Assembly (NCBI RefSeq): GCF_014207905.1
Contig: NZ_JACHLB010000004.1
Span: forward strand, 310,001 to 374,000
Length of the DNA stretch: 64,000 bases
Source of the DNA: Flavobacterium notoginsengisoli
Lineage (GTDB): Bacteria; Bacteroidota; Bacteroidia; Flavobacteriales; Flavobacteriaceae
Direction: 5' to 3'
Shown here: piece by piece, positions 17,834 through 27,171 of the stretch
Layout: each line of letters begins with the position of its first letter
Position numbering within the stretch: position 1 is the first letter of the stretch
Made by a program: the position numbers and the translations under genes
Notes under the pieces: model-generated
What the model saw: the letters and a program-made list of their open reading frames with translations, nothing else
What the model was told of the DNA's origin: nothing
Databases searched by the model: none

Positions 17834-18430
17834 TTATGCTGTTTCTTTATTTATTTCATTTATAAACTGAAGAATTTCCTCTGTTTTTAAAACATAATCT
17901 GGCTGAGTATGCAGAATAGCATTATTGGGCATAAAAGACATTTCTGCAGAAATCGGGTTCTGAACAACTGTTATTCCGCCTGCTTCTTGAATCGCTTTCA
18001 TTCCAACTGTTCCGTCTGCGTTAGATCCAGAAAGTAAAATTCCAATCAAACTGCTACCGTAAATTTCAGCAGCCGACTCAAATGAAACATCAATACTTGG
18101 TCTGCTATAATTTATTTTTTCTGAAGTATCTAATGAAAGTGTTTCGTTTTTTTCAAACAATAAATGATAGTTTGATGGTGCGATATAAATAAACCCAGCT
18201 TTTAAAGCCACTTTATCTTCTACTTCTTTTACTTTCACGTTTGATTTTAAAGCCAATAAAGCTTCTAAAGTCTGCTCATCCGAATTTTTTCTGTGAACTA
18301 CAATGACGATTGCAAATGAAATAGGATTTGCTATAAAAGGCAAAATTTGCAGTAATGCCTGCAAACTTCCAGCTGAACCTCCAATTATAACTACTTTGCA
18401 ATCTTTTATTATTCTCTTATTTTCCTCCAT
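17834..18430 (-). CDS. cheB: CheB-type protein-glutamate methylesterase domain, stand-alone
   Basis: 198 residues consisting only of the methylesterase domain; the usual N-terminal receiver is absent. The catalytic triad is visible: Ser19 in GGSAGS, His in IVVHRK near residue 45, and Asp in SGSNADGTVG near 137. In chemotaxis this enzyme removes methyl groups from receptors. No receptor, CheA or CheW gene is nearby, so the target here is unknown and may be the PAS/GAF/CHASE3 kinases of the same operon. It is the last gene of the leftward five-gene operon and its start overlaps the cheR end by 22 bases. Confidence 0.93.
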   Translation of the reverse strand: MEENKRIIKDCKVVIIGGSAGSLQALLQILPFIANPISFAIVIVVHRKNSDEQTLEALLALKSNVKVKEVEDKVALKAGFIYIAPSNYHLLFEKNETLSLDTSEKINYSRPSIDVSFESAAEIYGSSLIGILLSGSNADGTVGMKAIQEAGGITVVQNPISAEMSFMPNNAILHTQPDYVLKTEEILQFINEINKETA

Positions 18431-19221
18431 ATTTTTTCTCTTTCAAACTGTTTATATTTGGTTTGAGATATAGAATATTTTATAGTTTCTTTTGTTCCGA
18501 GTGCTAAAAAACCTAAAACGGCAAGACTGTCATCAAATAAATTAACAACTCTTTTTTGCAGATTATTATCAAAATAGATTAAAACATTTCGGCACAAAAT
18601 CAAGTCAAATTCATTAAAAGAGTTGTCTGAAACCAAATTGTGCTGCGAAAAAACCATCTTTTCAGAAAGATCTCCATTAAATTTGGCATAACCGTAATTG
18701 GCAATGTAATAATCTGAAAAATCCTGTTGTCCGCCAGAATCGCGATAATTATCTGCGTAATCTTTTATCATTCGAAGCGGAAATATTCCACTTTTTGCTG
18801 TTTCTAAAACTGCTGCATTAATATCTGTTGCATACAAAATAGATTTATGAAGCAATCCTAATTCTTTCAGCATAATAGCCATTGAATAGACTTCTTCGCC
18901 CGTAGAACAGCCGGCATGCCAGATTCTGATAAAAGGTTTTGTTCCCAACAAGGGAAGAATATCATTTCTAAGTACTGAATAAAAAGACGGATCGCGAAAC
19001 ATTTCTGTAACATTAACCGTAATTTCATCAATCATTCTTTTGCAATAATCTGGATCTGTGCGAACTTTTGAAAGAAATTCATGAAAATGCTTAAATCCAT
19101 CTAAATAAAAAACCCGGCTAACGCGTCTTTTCAGTGAAGCTCTAGAATAACTTCCAAAATCAAAACCGTAGTATTCGTAAACATCATTAATTAGGGCTTC
19201 TAACTCAATATCTTCAATCAT
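18409..19221 (-). CDS. cheR: CheR-type protein-glutamate O-methyltransferase
   Basis: 270 residues with the all-alpha CheR N-terminal domain (VYEYYGFDFGSYSRASLKRR) and the SAM-binding domain: WHAGCSTGEEVYSMAI is the glycine-rich motif I, followed by FDLILCRNVLIYFD. It should transfer methyl groups from S-adenosylmethionine to glutamate side chains. It pairs with the overlapping cheB gene and lies 7 bases after the response-regulator gene. The absence of chemoreceptor genes suggests a non-chemotactic role, as in hybrid CheB/CheR-PAS kinase systems. The ATG at 19221 is chosen as the only start near the preceding stop. Confidence 0.93.
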   Translation of the reverse strand: MIEDIELEALINDVYEYYGFDFGSYSRASLKRRVSRVFYLDGFKHFHEFLSKVRTDPDYCKRMIDEITVNVTEMFRDPSFYSVLRNDILPLLGTKPFIRIWHAGCSTGEEVYSMAIMLKELGLLHKSILYATDINAAVLETAKSGIFPLRMIKDYADNYRDSGGQQDFSDYYIANYGYAKFNGDLSEKMVFSQHNLVSDNSFNEFDLILCRNVLIYFDNNLQKRVVNLFDDSLAVLGFLALGTKETIKYSISQTKYKQFEREKIWRKIRE

Positions 19222-19228
19222 AATTCAT

Positions 19229-19594
19229 TTAAATTTCCCCCAAAATCTGAAGTAATTTATCAACATCAACTGGTTTTGATATGTAGGCATCTGCCCCAGC
19301 TTCTAAACATTTTTCTTTATCTCCAGCCATTGCCTGTGCGGTAACAGCCACTACTAATGTAGATTCTTGCGACGGAATTGCTTTTATAAGCGGAATTGCT
19401 TCGTAACCGTCCATTTCTGGCATCATCATATCCATCAAAACCGCATCGATTGTGTCGTCTTCTTTTAATATTCTAAGCGCTTCTTCAGCACTTAAACAAG
19501 ACAAACAGTCAAAAGATTTCGCTTTTAAAGTGTTTACTAGAGCAAAAATATTCCTAGAATCATCATCTACAATCAGCACTCTTTTTTTTCCCAT
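19229..19594 (-). CDS. single-domain response regulator
   Basis: 121 residues, a lone receiver domain. The acidic pocket is VDDDSR at the N-terminus, the phospho-acceptor Asp lies in AVLMDMMMPEMDGYEAIPLI, and the conserved Thr/Ser and Lys are in VVAVTAQAM and YISKPVD. It has no output domain, so it acts by protein contact or as a phosphate relay. It starts 17 bases after the large hybrid kinase and is closely similar in its MDMMMPEMDGYE stretch to that kinase's last receiver, which suggests a duplicated receiver. Confidence 0.95.
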   Translation of the reverse strand: MGKKRVLIVDDDSRNIFALVNTLKAKSFDCLSCLSAEEALRILKEDDTIDAVLMDMMMPEMDGYEAIPLIKAIPSQESTLVVAVTAQAMAGDKEKCLEAGADAYISKPVDVDKLLQILGEI

Positions 19595-19611
19595 TTACAG
19601 CTTTTTAGAGG

Positions 19612-22600
19612 TTAAATTTTATCATATAACCAAACTCGTAACAACGATAACAGCTGATCTACATCTACAGGTTTTGTGATATAATCTGAAGCTCCCGCTT
19701 TTATACATTTTTCGCGGTCTCCCGTCATTGCTTTTGCCGTTACGGCGATTACGGCTAAGTTAAGAAATTTAGGATTACTTCTTATTTTTTCTGCCGTTTC
19801 GTAACCGTCCATATTTGGCATCATCATATCTAACAATACCACATCTGTATCTGGATTTTCATCTAAAATTTTAATGGCTTCTTTTCCGTCAAAAGCTGTA
19901 ATTACATTCATTTTAAATGCTTCTAAAGCTTTAGAAAGTGAATAAATATTTCGAACATCATCATCAACAATCAAAACTTTTTTCTCAAAAAGAATATTAT
20001 TTAGAGAATTCAGTTTTTTGTGAATTTCTTTCACTTTACCTTCTTTTTTCTCTTCTACCAAATGAAGGAAAAGCGAAACTTCATCTAACATTCTTTGGTA
20101 CGAATGTGCCGTTTTTACAATAATAGAATCGGCATATTTTCTAATTTTCAGTTCTTCTTTAATAGAAAGGCTTTTTCCTGTAAAGACAATAACTGGCAGA
20201 TTTTCTAAACCTGGACTTTTCTTTACGCCATCTAAAATTTCGTAAGCTTGTTTGTCTGGAATTCCCATATCCAAAATCACACAATCTACATCTTTTTTAC
20301 TAAGAACAGACAAACCTTCAGAAACTTCGCTTTTTATTTCAGAATTGATGTTGTACGTTTCTAAGAAATAAGCCAATGCTTTAGCATGTTTCGGATTGTC
20401 TTCAATAATTAAAACTTTTTGAGATTCTTTATTGATGATATGTTCAATACGCATAAAGACTTCTGGAATCTTGTCAAAAGCAACCGGTTTGTCTAAGAAA
20501 TCTACTGCTCCTTTTAACAAACTTTCTTGTTTTAATTTGTGCGAAGACATAATATGAACCGAAATATGTTTGGTATTTGAATTGTTTTTCAATTCTTCTA
20601 AAACCTCCCAACCGCTTTTTACTGGTAATTCGATATCTAATAAAATTCCGATTGGTTTGTAGATTAATGCAAAATTTAAAGCATAATCTCCTCTAACCGC
20701 AACTACTCCTTTGTAACCTTTTTTCTGTGTAAAGGCCAAAAGTGACTTCGCAAAATTAATATCATCTTCAACAATTAGAATAACTTTATCGCCTTCTTCT
20801 ATTGAATCGCGATCGTCTTCTATTTCTTTCGGAATAACTTCGCTGATGTACTTTGGTTTTACATCTTCTTTTGTTTCTTCGTCTGCAATTGCTTCTTTTG
20901 GCTGTATTTTATTTACTAAAACTTTATTAATTGCCAATCCTAAAACTGGAAGACATAAGGTAAACGAACTTCCTTCATTTACTTTACTATGCAATGTAAT
21001 TTCTCCTCGAAGTAATTTGGCCAATTCGCGGCTAATTGACAATCCTAAACCTGTTCCTCCATACTTACGTTTTGTTGAACCGTCGGCTTGTTGGAAAGCT
21101 TCGAAAATTAATGGCTGTTTTTCTAACGGAATTCCGATTCCGGTATCTTTTACGATGAAGCAAATCAATTTATCATTGCCTGAATCCATTTTAATCTCAA
21201 TACTTACCGTTCCTTTTTCAGTAAACTTAATCGCATTTGAAATCAGATTTTTTAAAATCTGCTCTAAACGCATTTTATCTGTTTTAATAACAATTGGAGC
21301 TTCTTTGGTAATAATTTCAAAATTGATTCCCTTTTCTTTTGCTACAATATGGAATAAATTATACAGGTTGTCTGTAATTTCTTTTGTCGAAACATCTAAA
21401 AATTCCAGTTCCATTTTACCTGCTTCAATTTTAGATAAATCCAGAATTTCATCAATTAATCCTAGCAAACTATTTCCTGAACTCTGAATTACTTTAGCAA
21501 ATTCAATTTCTTCATTGTTCATGGTTTCGTTATTGTTTTCAGACAATAAACGGCTCAATAGCAAGATTGAATTTAGCGGCGTTCTTAACTCGTGCGACAT
21601 ATTGGCTAAGAATTCAGATTTGTAGCGTGTGCTTAATTCTAAAGCCTCTGATTTTTTCTGAATCTCCGTATTTTTTTCTTCCAATAAAACACTTCTTTCA
21701 GAAAGTTCTTCATTGGTTTGTTCTAATTCTTCTTGCTGTACGCGAAGTTCTTCTTCCGAAGCTTGCAGTTTTTCGGTTTGTGCTTCTAATTCTGCATTTA
21801 TCGCTTCCAATTCACTATGCTGAATTTGAAGTTCTTCAGATTGCGATTTGGTTTCTTCTAAAAGTTCCATAACGCGTTTACGGTTTTGGGTTGCTTTTAA
21901 AGCGATTCCGATATTGTTTGCAACCAGATTTAAAAATTCTAATTGCAGCATAGAAAATCCATAAATACTTGCCAATTCTACTGCGCCTTCTACTTTAAAA
22001 TCCATTAACGGAAGTGCCACAATATGAGTTGGTTTTATTTCTCCTAAAGCATAATTGATCTGAATATCGTCTGGCGAAAGTGATTTTAATTCCAACATTT
22101 TTCCAGATACAATTGCTTGTCCAATTAAACCCTCTCCTTTTTTGATTCGTTCTCTATTTTTGCTTGGAATATAGCTATATCCGCCAGAAACGGTCATTTC
22201 TTCACCATCAACAACATACAAAACACCGGCGCTACTATTGGTGTATTGGCATAAAAATTCGATTACATCTTTAGATAATTTCTGGATTGTTTTTTCGCCC
22301 AGCATTTTATCATTTAAAGAAGCTACACCAGACTGCAGCCATTCTTTTTGAGATAATAATTCGAAAGAACTTTTTAAAGAATCTTTCATTTCATGAATAG
22401 AACCTCCTAAAGCTCCTAAAGTATCTGCTTTTCTATCATCAATCTGAACATCATAATTTCCTTTTGAAATCTGAGTTGCAATACCACCAATTACTTCTAG
22501 TCTTTCAGCCGTTTCTTTATCTTTTTTCTCAAGTTCATTCTGCAACAAAGTCCTTTCATTATAATCTTTCAGAATTCTAATCATGAAAACAATTGATATA

Positions 22601-23175
22601 ATAAAGGCAATAAAGAAAGCAACAACAATAAGAATCAAACTATAAGTACCATAACGTTCAGAATTGCCGTTTCGCTCTTCTAAAAGTTTCTGTTCAGTTC
22701 CTTCTACTTTTTTGATGATTGTTTTTATTTCATTCATCATGTTTCGGCCTTCATTCAAATCAAAAATCAGTGTTTCTTTGCTTAAACGCTTTTTTACGAT
22801 TTGATTATTTAGGTATTTAAAGAAACCCGATCTTTTAGATCTTAGTTCGTCAAGCATTTTTCGCTGAGACGGATTATCAGATGTAAGTTCATCCAACTTA
22901 TCAAAATAATTATTTGATCTTGTTTCAGCATCATTAAAACGGTCTACAAATTGTTCATCTCCTGTAAGCAGATAGCCTCTCATACTGGTTTGCGCCTCTA
23001 CAATAATTCCCGAACCTTCGTTTAGGTTATAAATTACATCTTGAGTATGGTTTACCCAAGAGTTACTGTATAGCAAACTTTTAATACTAATAAAGGAAGC
23101 AACAGAACTAATAGTCAGTACAAATAGTGAAACTAGGGAGCTAATGAGTAAATTTCTTTTAAAATTACCGTTCAT
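19612..23175 (-). CDS. hybrid sensor histidine kinase (CHASE3-HAMP-GAF-HisKA-HATPase-REC-REC-REC)
   Basis: 1187 residues. Two membrane helices (about 9-31 and 178-200) flank a CHASE3 sensor domain containing the SMRGYLLTGDEQFVDRF signature. Then come HAMP (about 200-265), GAF (about 290-430), and a long Glu/Gln-rich coiled coil (about 435-520; QSEELQIQHSELEAINAELE). HisKA follows with the phospho-His in FLANMSHELRTPLNSIL, then HATPase (DTGIGIP, GTGLGLSI) and three receivers at the C-terminus, each with an acceptor Asp (LLDIELP, ILDMGIP, LLDMMMP). It should sense a periplasmic signal and pass phosphate within itself or to the regulator downstream. It lies 11 bases after the first kinase gene of the operon. 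Confidence 0.95.
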   Translation of the reverse strand: MNGNFKRNLLISSLVSLFVLTISSVASFISIKSLLYSNSWVNHTQDVIYNLNEGSGIIVEAQTSMRGYLLTGDEQFVDRFNDAETRSNNYFDKLDELTSDNPSQRKMLDELRSKRSGFFKYLNNQIVKKRLSKETLIFDLNEGRNMMNEIKTIIKKVEGTEQKLLEERNGNSERYGTYSLILIVVAFFIAFIISIVFMIRILKDYNERTLLQNELEKKDKETAERLEVIGGIATQISKGNYDVQIDDRKADTLGALGGSIHEMKDSLKSSFELLSQKEWLQSGVASLNDKMLGEKTIQKLSKDVIEFLCQYTNSSAGVLYVVDGEEMTVSGGYSYIPSKNRERIKKGEGLIGQAIVSGKMLELKSLSPDDIQINYALGEIKPTHIVALPLMDFKVEGAVELASIYGFSMLQLEFLNLVANNIGIALKATQNRKRVMELLEETKSQSEELQIQHSELEAINAELEAQTEKLQASEEELRVQQEELEQTNEELSERSVLLEEKNTEIQKKSEALELSTRYKSEFLANMSHELRTPLNSILLLSRLLSENNNETMNNEEIEFAKVIQSSGNSLLGLIDEILDLSKIEAGKMELEFLDVSTKEITDNLYNLFHIVAKEKGINFEIITKEAPIVIKTDKMRLEQILKNLISNAIKFTEKGTVSIEIKMDSGNDKLICFIVKDTGIGIPLEKQPLIFEAFQQADGSTKRKYGGTGLGLSISRELAKLLRGEITLHSKVNEGSSFTLCLPVLGLAINKVLVNKIQPKEAIADEETKEDVKPKYISEVIPKEIEDDRDSIEEGDKVILIVEDDINFAKSLLAFTQKKGYKGVVAVRGDYALNFALIYKPIGILLDIELPVKSGWEVLEELKNNSNTKHISVHIMSSHKLKQESLLKGAVDFLDKPVAFDKIPEVFMRIEHIINKESQKVLIIEDNPKHAKALAYFLETYNINSEIKSEVSEGLSVLSKKDVDCVILDMGIPDKQAYEILDGVKKSPGLENLPVIVFTGKSLSIKEELKIRKYADSIIVKTAHSYQRMLDEVSLFLHLVEEKKEGKVKEIHKKLNSLNNILFEKKVLIVDDDVRNIYSLSKALEAFKMNVITAFDGKEAIKILDENPDTDVVLLDMMMPNMDGYETAEKIRSNPKFLNLAVIAVTAKAMTGDREKCIKAGASDYITKPVDVDQLLSLLRVWLYDKI

Positions 23176-23186
23176 ATATTTCTAAA

Positions 23187-24407
23187 TTATTTTGATTCGT
23201 ATTTCAAGGGAAGCACAATAATAAAGCTTGCGCCCTTTCCTACTTCACTTTTTGCAGTTATTAATCCGTTGTGTTTGTCTATTATTTTTTTTGCAATTGC
23301 AAGTCCAATTCCGGTTCCTTCGTAGGTTTGGCGGTCATTTAAACTTTGAAAGATAATAAAAATTCGATCTAGATATTTTTCGTCAAAACCAATTCCATTA
23401 TCTTTTACTGTAATTCTGCAAAACTTGCCTTCTGGCGAAGTCGGACTGTCAATAGATTTGTCAACGATTATTTCAGAAGTTATTTCTATTTCTGGTTTAT
23501 TTTCAGTTCCAGAAAACTTAAGCGCATTTCCTATCAGATTTTGAAAAACCTGACGCAACTGACTTGGAATACTATCTACAGTTGGAAGTTCGTTGGTTTT
23601 TATTGTCGCACTTTTACTTTCAATTAAATAATCAAAATCAGAAAGCACTTCTTGTAAAACCTCATTTAAATCTGTTTTTTCAGGTTTTACTTGAGCCGAA
23701 AGTCTGGAATATGCCAAAAGATCGGTAATAAGAGTCTGCATTCTTTCGGCCGATTTTATGGTTCGATCTACGTAATCTACCGCTTTGTCGTCTGCTTTTA
23801 AATATAGATCTTTTATGATTTTAATGAAAATCTGAATTTTACGAATCGGTTCATTCAAATCGTGCGAAACAACCCAAGAAAACTGCTGCAATTCGTGATT
23901 TCGAAGTTCTAATTCTTCATTTTTCTGAACCAATTCTTTGGTTCTTTCCGCAATTTTAATCTCGAGATTATCTTGTGCTTCTTTTCTAATTTTTATTTCT
24001 TTAGAAAGAAGGTCTTTCATTACTTTAAGTTCATTTTGCTGTTCGTAGATTTTGATAAAAGTTTTCACTTTCAAAATCAACAAATCAGAATCTACTGGTT
24101 TGGTGATATATTCTACCGCACCCGTTTCGTAACCTTTGAAAATGTATTTTTTCTCGGTATTTAAAGCAGAAAGAAATATAACAGGAATATCTTTTGTACG
24201 CTGATTTCCAGAAAGGATTTTTACCACTTCAAAGCCATCAAGTCCTGGCATTTGAACGTCCATGATTATTAAGCAATAATCTGTTTTTAAAATCTTTTTT
24301 AAAGCTTCTTCTCCAGATTCAGCACTATCGACATCGATATTATGCAGCTCCAATGTTTTCTTTAAGGCAATAATATTGGCCCTTATATCGTCTACAATTA
24401 ATACCAT
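23187..24407 (-). CDS. REC-HisKA-HATPase hybrid kinase
   Basis: 406 residues, soluble. An N-terminal receiver (VLIVDDIRANIIALKKTL; acceptor Asp in IIMDVQMPGLDG) is joined by a coiled coil (about 125-175) to a HisKA domain with the phospho-His in WVVSHDLNEPIRKI and an HATPase domain (NALKF, VKDNGIGFDEKY, GTGIGLAIAKKIIDKH). Receiver-first kinases of this type respond to another kinase rather than to a ligand. It is the first gene of the leftward five-gene signalling operon and probably works with the CHASE3 kinase 11 bases downstream. No promoter box is obvious in the AT-rich sequence upstream. Confidence 0.94.
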   Translation of the reverse strand: MVLIVDDIRANIIALKKTLELHNIDVDSAESGEEALKKILKTDYCLIIMDVQMPGLDGFEVVKILSGNQRTKDIPVIFLSALNTEKKYIFKGYETGAVEYITKPVDSDLLILKVKTFIKIYEQQNELKVMKDLLSKEIKIRKEAQDNLEIKIAERTKELVQKNEELELRNHELQQFSWVVSHDLNEPIRKIQIFIKIIKDLYLKADDKAVDYVDRTIKSAERMQTLITDLLAYSRLSAQVKPEKTDLNEVLQEVLSDFDYLIESKSATIKTNELPTVDSIPSQLRQVFQNLIGNALKFSGTENKPEIEITSEIIVDKSIDSPTSPEGKFCRITVKDNGIGFDEKYLDRIFIIFQSLNDRQTYEGTGIGLAIAKKIIDKHNGLITAKSEVGKGASFIIVLPLKYESK

Positions 24408-24795
24408 GACTGGAAACTAAATCGGTTGTAAATCAAAATGCTAATTTTAAAATGAATGTAAAATTTTTCTTAGTTATTTAACGAGTTTCAAATAAGACTG
24501 TTAAAAATGATATGGAAAATCTCAAATGTATAAAAAAAATAACGAGCGGGTTTTTTATCTAAAACGAAATATTTTACACAATTCCCACTTTTGATGTGTT
24601 TTTCCGACTTCAAGAGTGATTGTGAACTTATTAGAAATTTTCCTGTTATTTTAACATTTCGCCCAATTGAATGTATTTTCATACAATCTAAGTCGTTTAA
24701 ATTTTATTGAGGCAAACAAAATTGCTATCAAGCCAAATAAAAAACTAAATATCAGGTAATTTTAAAAGGAAATAAAAGCATAAAAAAGAGAAATC
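24408..24795. other. divergent intergenic region, no clear feature
   Basis: About 390 AT-rich bases between the signalling operon and the SDR gene. It must contain both promoters. A 64-codon reverse frame here lacks any sign of being a gene. I see no repeat, terminator or clear Bacteroidota promoter box. Confidence 0.6.
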
Positions 24796-25641
24796 ATGAA
24801 AAATAAAATAACCTTTCCCGAGCAAAAACAAAATCTTCCCGGTAATGAGCACATGATGAATCCGGAACCCGAAATTATTAGAGAAAATTATGTTGGAAGT
24901 GGAAAATTATTGGGAAAAACTGCTTTTATAACTGGTGGCGACAGTGGTATCGGACGAAGTGTTGCGGTGCATTTTGCAAGAGAAGGCGCTAATATTGCTA
25001 TTGTTTATTTGAAAGAAGATAAAGATGCTTTAGAAACAAAAGCAATGATTGAAAAAGAAGGTCAGGAATGTCTTTTGATTAGCGGAGATTTGAAAGACGA
25101 AAAATTTTGCAAAACCGCTATAAAAAAATGCTACACAACATTTAAGAATATTAATATAGTCGTAAATAATGCTGCGGTGCAATTTCCGCAAACTGATGTA
25201 GAAAAAATAACGGCATCACAGCTTCAAAAAACTTTTGAGACTAATATTTATCCTTATTTCTATATCACAAAAGCGGCTCTGCCTTATTTAGAAAAAGACG
25301 ATACTATTATCAATACTACTTCTGTAACGGCTTTTCGCGGAAGTGAACATCTGGCAGATTATGCCAGTACAAAAGGCGCAATTGTTAGTTTTACCAGATC
25401 ACTTTCGACTATGCTGGCTAAAAGGCAAATTCGAGTAAACGGTGTTGCGCCTGGACCAATTTGGACACCACTTATTGTGGCTAGTTTCAATAAATTATCA
25501 GATTTTGGAAAAGATAATCCGATGGAAAGAGCTGGTCAGCCTTCAGAAGTTGCACCTGCTTATGTTTTTTTGGCTTGCGAAGACAGCAGTTATATCACGG
25601 GACAGTTTATTCATATTAATGGCGGTGAATTGGTGAGTTGA
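24796..25641 (+). CDS. short-chain dehydrogenase/reductase of the YghA/general-stress type
   Basis: 281 residues with the Rossmann motif TAFITGGDSGIGRSVAVHF, the NNAAVQFP segment, catalytic Ser in TTSVTAF and YASTKGA with the Tyr-Lys pair. An N-terminal extension of about 40 residues (QNLPGNEHMMNPEPEI) is typical of the YghA and Bacillus general-stress SDR subgroup, which probably reduces aldehydes or sugars with NAD(P)H. It stands alone on the plus strand and is followed by repeat DNA. Its placement beside signalling and stress genes fits a stress-induced oxidoreductase. Substrate unknown. Confidence 0.92.
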   Translation: MKNKITFPEQKQNLPGNEHMMNPEPEIIRENYVGSGKLLGKTAFITGGDSGIGRSVAVHFAREGANIAIVYLKEDKDALETKAMIEKEGQECLLISGDLKDEKFCKTAIKKCYTTFKNINIVVNNAAVQFPQTDVEKITASQLQKTFETNIYPYFYITKAALPYLEKDDTIINTTSVTAFRGSEHLADYASTKGAIVSFTRSLSTMLAKRQIRVNGVAPGPIWTPLIVASFNKLSDFGKDNPMERAGQPSEVAPAYVFLACEDSSYITGQFIHINGGELVS

Positions 25642-25645
25642 TAAA

Positions 25646-25856
25646 GATTCTAAGGTTCTGAGATGCTATCCCGAGGATTCGGGACTAAGTTTTATTTACT
25701 TATAATTTAGTTGATTTCCTTGCCTTTTTTAATACTTCACTTGTCAATTTGATACAAATTTGAAATACTTTCTAGAGTTTCTTGCTGAGATTCCTCCTTC
25801 GTCGGAATGACAAACCAATCTTAGAACCTCAGAACCTTAGCATCTCAGAACCTTTA
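25646..25856. repeat. octamer-periodic inverted repeat pair around an AT-rich spacer
   Basis: The left arm (ATTCTAAGGTTCTGAGATGC at 25648-25667) and the right arm (about 25820-25856, CTTAGAACCTCAGAACCTTA and following) belong to the TTCTAAGG/TTCTGAGG family. Between them is another common Flavobacterium motif (CTCCTTCGTCGGAATGAC at 25792-25809). It fills the space between the SDR and SemiSWEET genes. Confidence 0.8.
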
Positions 25857-25868
25857 AAAGCTAAAAAA

Positions 25869-26129
25869 ATGAATTACATCGATATCCTTGGTCTTTTTGC
25901 TGGAGCTTGTATCACAATCTCTACAGTTCCTCAAATTCTGAAAGTTTGGAAAACCAAAAAAGTAAAAGAAATTTCGCTTAAAATGTTCGCCATACTTACT
26001 TTCGGAATTGCGGTTTGGATTGTCTATGGCATTTTGAAAAACGATCTTCCGATTATTATAACCAATGGAATTTCATTAATCTTAAATCTTATTATGGTTT
26101 ATTTTATTATTTATTATGAAAAAGAATAA
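25869..26129 (+). CDS. SemiSWEET-type sugar transporter (PQ-loop, half-SWEET)
   Basis: 86 residues, exactly one three-helix SWEET unit: FAGACITISTVPQILKVWKT carries the PQ motif, followed by two more membrane segments (MFAILTFGIAVWIVYGIL and IIITNGISLILNLIMVYFII). The start at 25869 gives the normal family length; an upstream in-frame ATG at 25782 would add residues encoded by repeat DNA. SemiSWEETs work as homodimers that let sugars cross the inner membrane down their gradient. It is followed by a terminator shared with the convergent gene. Confidence 0.9.
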   Translation: MNYIDILGLFAGACITISTVPQILKVWKTKKVKEISLKMFAILTFGIAVWIVYGILKNDLPIIITNGISLILNLIMVYFIIYYEKE

Positions 26130-26142
26130 ATCGTTCTAAAAG

Positions 26143-26174
26143 AAAAAAACAGCTTGACCAAAGCTGTTTTTTTT
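26143..26174. terminator. Rho-independent terminator between convergent genes
   Basis: AAAAAAACAGCTT, 5-base loop GACCA, AAGCTG then a run of eight T. The A-run on the left makes it effective on both strands, serving the SemiSWEET gene and the convergent gene ending at 26199. Confidence 0.88.
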
Positions 26175-26198
26175 GAAAGTGAAGATATAAGATGCTTA

Positions 26199-27005
26199 CT
26201 AGCTAGCTAATTTTTGATTGTATGGTTTTAAAGCCAATGTTTTTGGGTGTAAGTTTCTTTTTAGGAACAAAACTGGCGCAGCAATTGTGCTTAAATTTAA
26301 ATGAGAAAGTTTCTTAATTTCAGATAATTGTTTTGCAGCGAAATTCAAAATAGGCACAAATGGTGTCAAATAATTATAAGTATGTTGTGCTATTTCCAAT
26401 TCTAAAACTTCGCGTAAAATACTCTTCATCAACAAATAACGAACTGTTCCTTGTTGCGGAATCGTTTTAAGCTCTTTAAATTTATTTCCAATTTTCTTAT
26501 TTTCAGTTCCGATGTAGATATAGTTTCCAGAATTCTGTACAAAAATAGTACGCACCTGGTCGGCAAAGTCAGATTTGCTATGATCATTATTAGTTGGCAT
26601 TCCGATTAATGAAAATTGAATATGTTTATGGCTTTCAAAATATAGAACACTGTTGATCGATGACGAATTGCTCATAATTCCAGACTGATCTTTTTTCAGG
26701 CATTTGATTTCGCCATTAGCACCAAAACTATGCATTACATTTCCTTTTTCACAGTGTGCAAAAAAAACAGGCGACATCGGATTAGATTCGATACTTAAAT
26801 TGACATCTTGAGTAAAAGTCAAATCGAAATTTAGATAAGTCATCTCTTTCTCAAAACGGACTCCAGAAATACTTCCGTTTGCCCATTTAGATTTTATTGT
26901 CAATTTATATTCATTAGCGGTAACCAATAAATCACCGCCAAAACTATCTTTAAAATTATTAAAGACAGCATCAAATCCTCCTGTATTTATGTAAAGTTTC
27001 TTCAT
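26199..27005 (-). CDS. AraC-type regulator-like protein with a degenerate or truncated C-terminal HTH
   Basis: 268 residues. The N-terminal 200 residues resemble the ligand-binding half of a Flavobacterium AraC-type family (GVRFEKEMTYLNFDLTF, VMHSFGANGEIKCL, NSVLYFESHKHIQFSLIGMP). After YNYLTPF the expected two-helix-turn-helix DNA-binding domain of about 90 residues is replaced by some 50 residues. These contain only a remnant-like segment (NLHPKTLALKPYNQKL) resembling the LNPKTLQ..F..LYNQ part of an AraC HTH, followed immediately by a stop and the shared terminator. It may be a decaying regulator or a ligand-binding antagonist. The AraC link is by pattern only and is uncertain. Confidence 0.55.
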   Translation of the reverse strand: MKKLYINTGGFDAVFNNFKDSFGGDLLVTANEYKLTIKSKWANGSISGVRFEKEMTYLNFDLTFTQDVNLSIESNPMSPVFFAHCEKGNVMHSFGANGEIKCLKKDQSGIMSNSSSINSVLYFESHKHIQFSLIGMPTNNDHSKSDFADQVRTIFVQNSGNYIYIGTENKKIGNKFKELKTIPQQGTVRYLLMKSILREVLELEIAQHTYNYLTPFVPILNFAAKQLSEIKKLSHLNLSTIAAPVLFLKRNLHPKTLALKPYNQKLAS

Positions 27006-27171
27006 TATTATGGTTGGTTTTAGTAAATCGGTTAGTAATTATTTACGTACAAAAACTAACCTTGGTTTTCTTCTTCATTTCTATAATTCAAATTTCGTTT
27101 ATATTGCTAATCAAATCTTTATACAATTTCGGAGAGATATTTCATAATTATTATTTTGAGAGGCCAAGGTT

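Noticed and set aside
24488..24682. 64-codon reverse frame upstream of the SDR gene
   Set aside because: No family resemblance, no upstream signals, and it occupies the region where promoters should be.
25782..25868. Upstream start for the SemiSWEET gene
   Set aside because: The added residues come from a dispersed repeat; the start at 25869 gives the usual 86-residue half-SWEET length.
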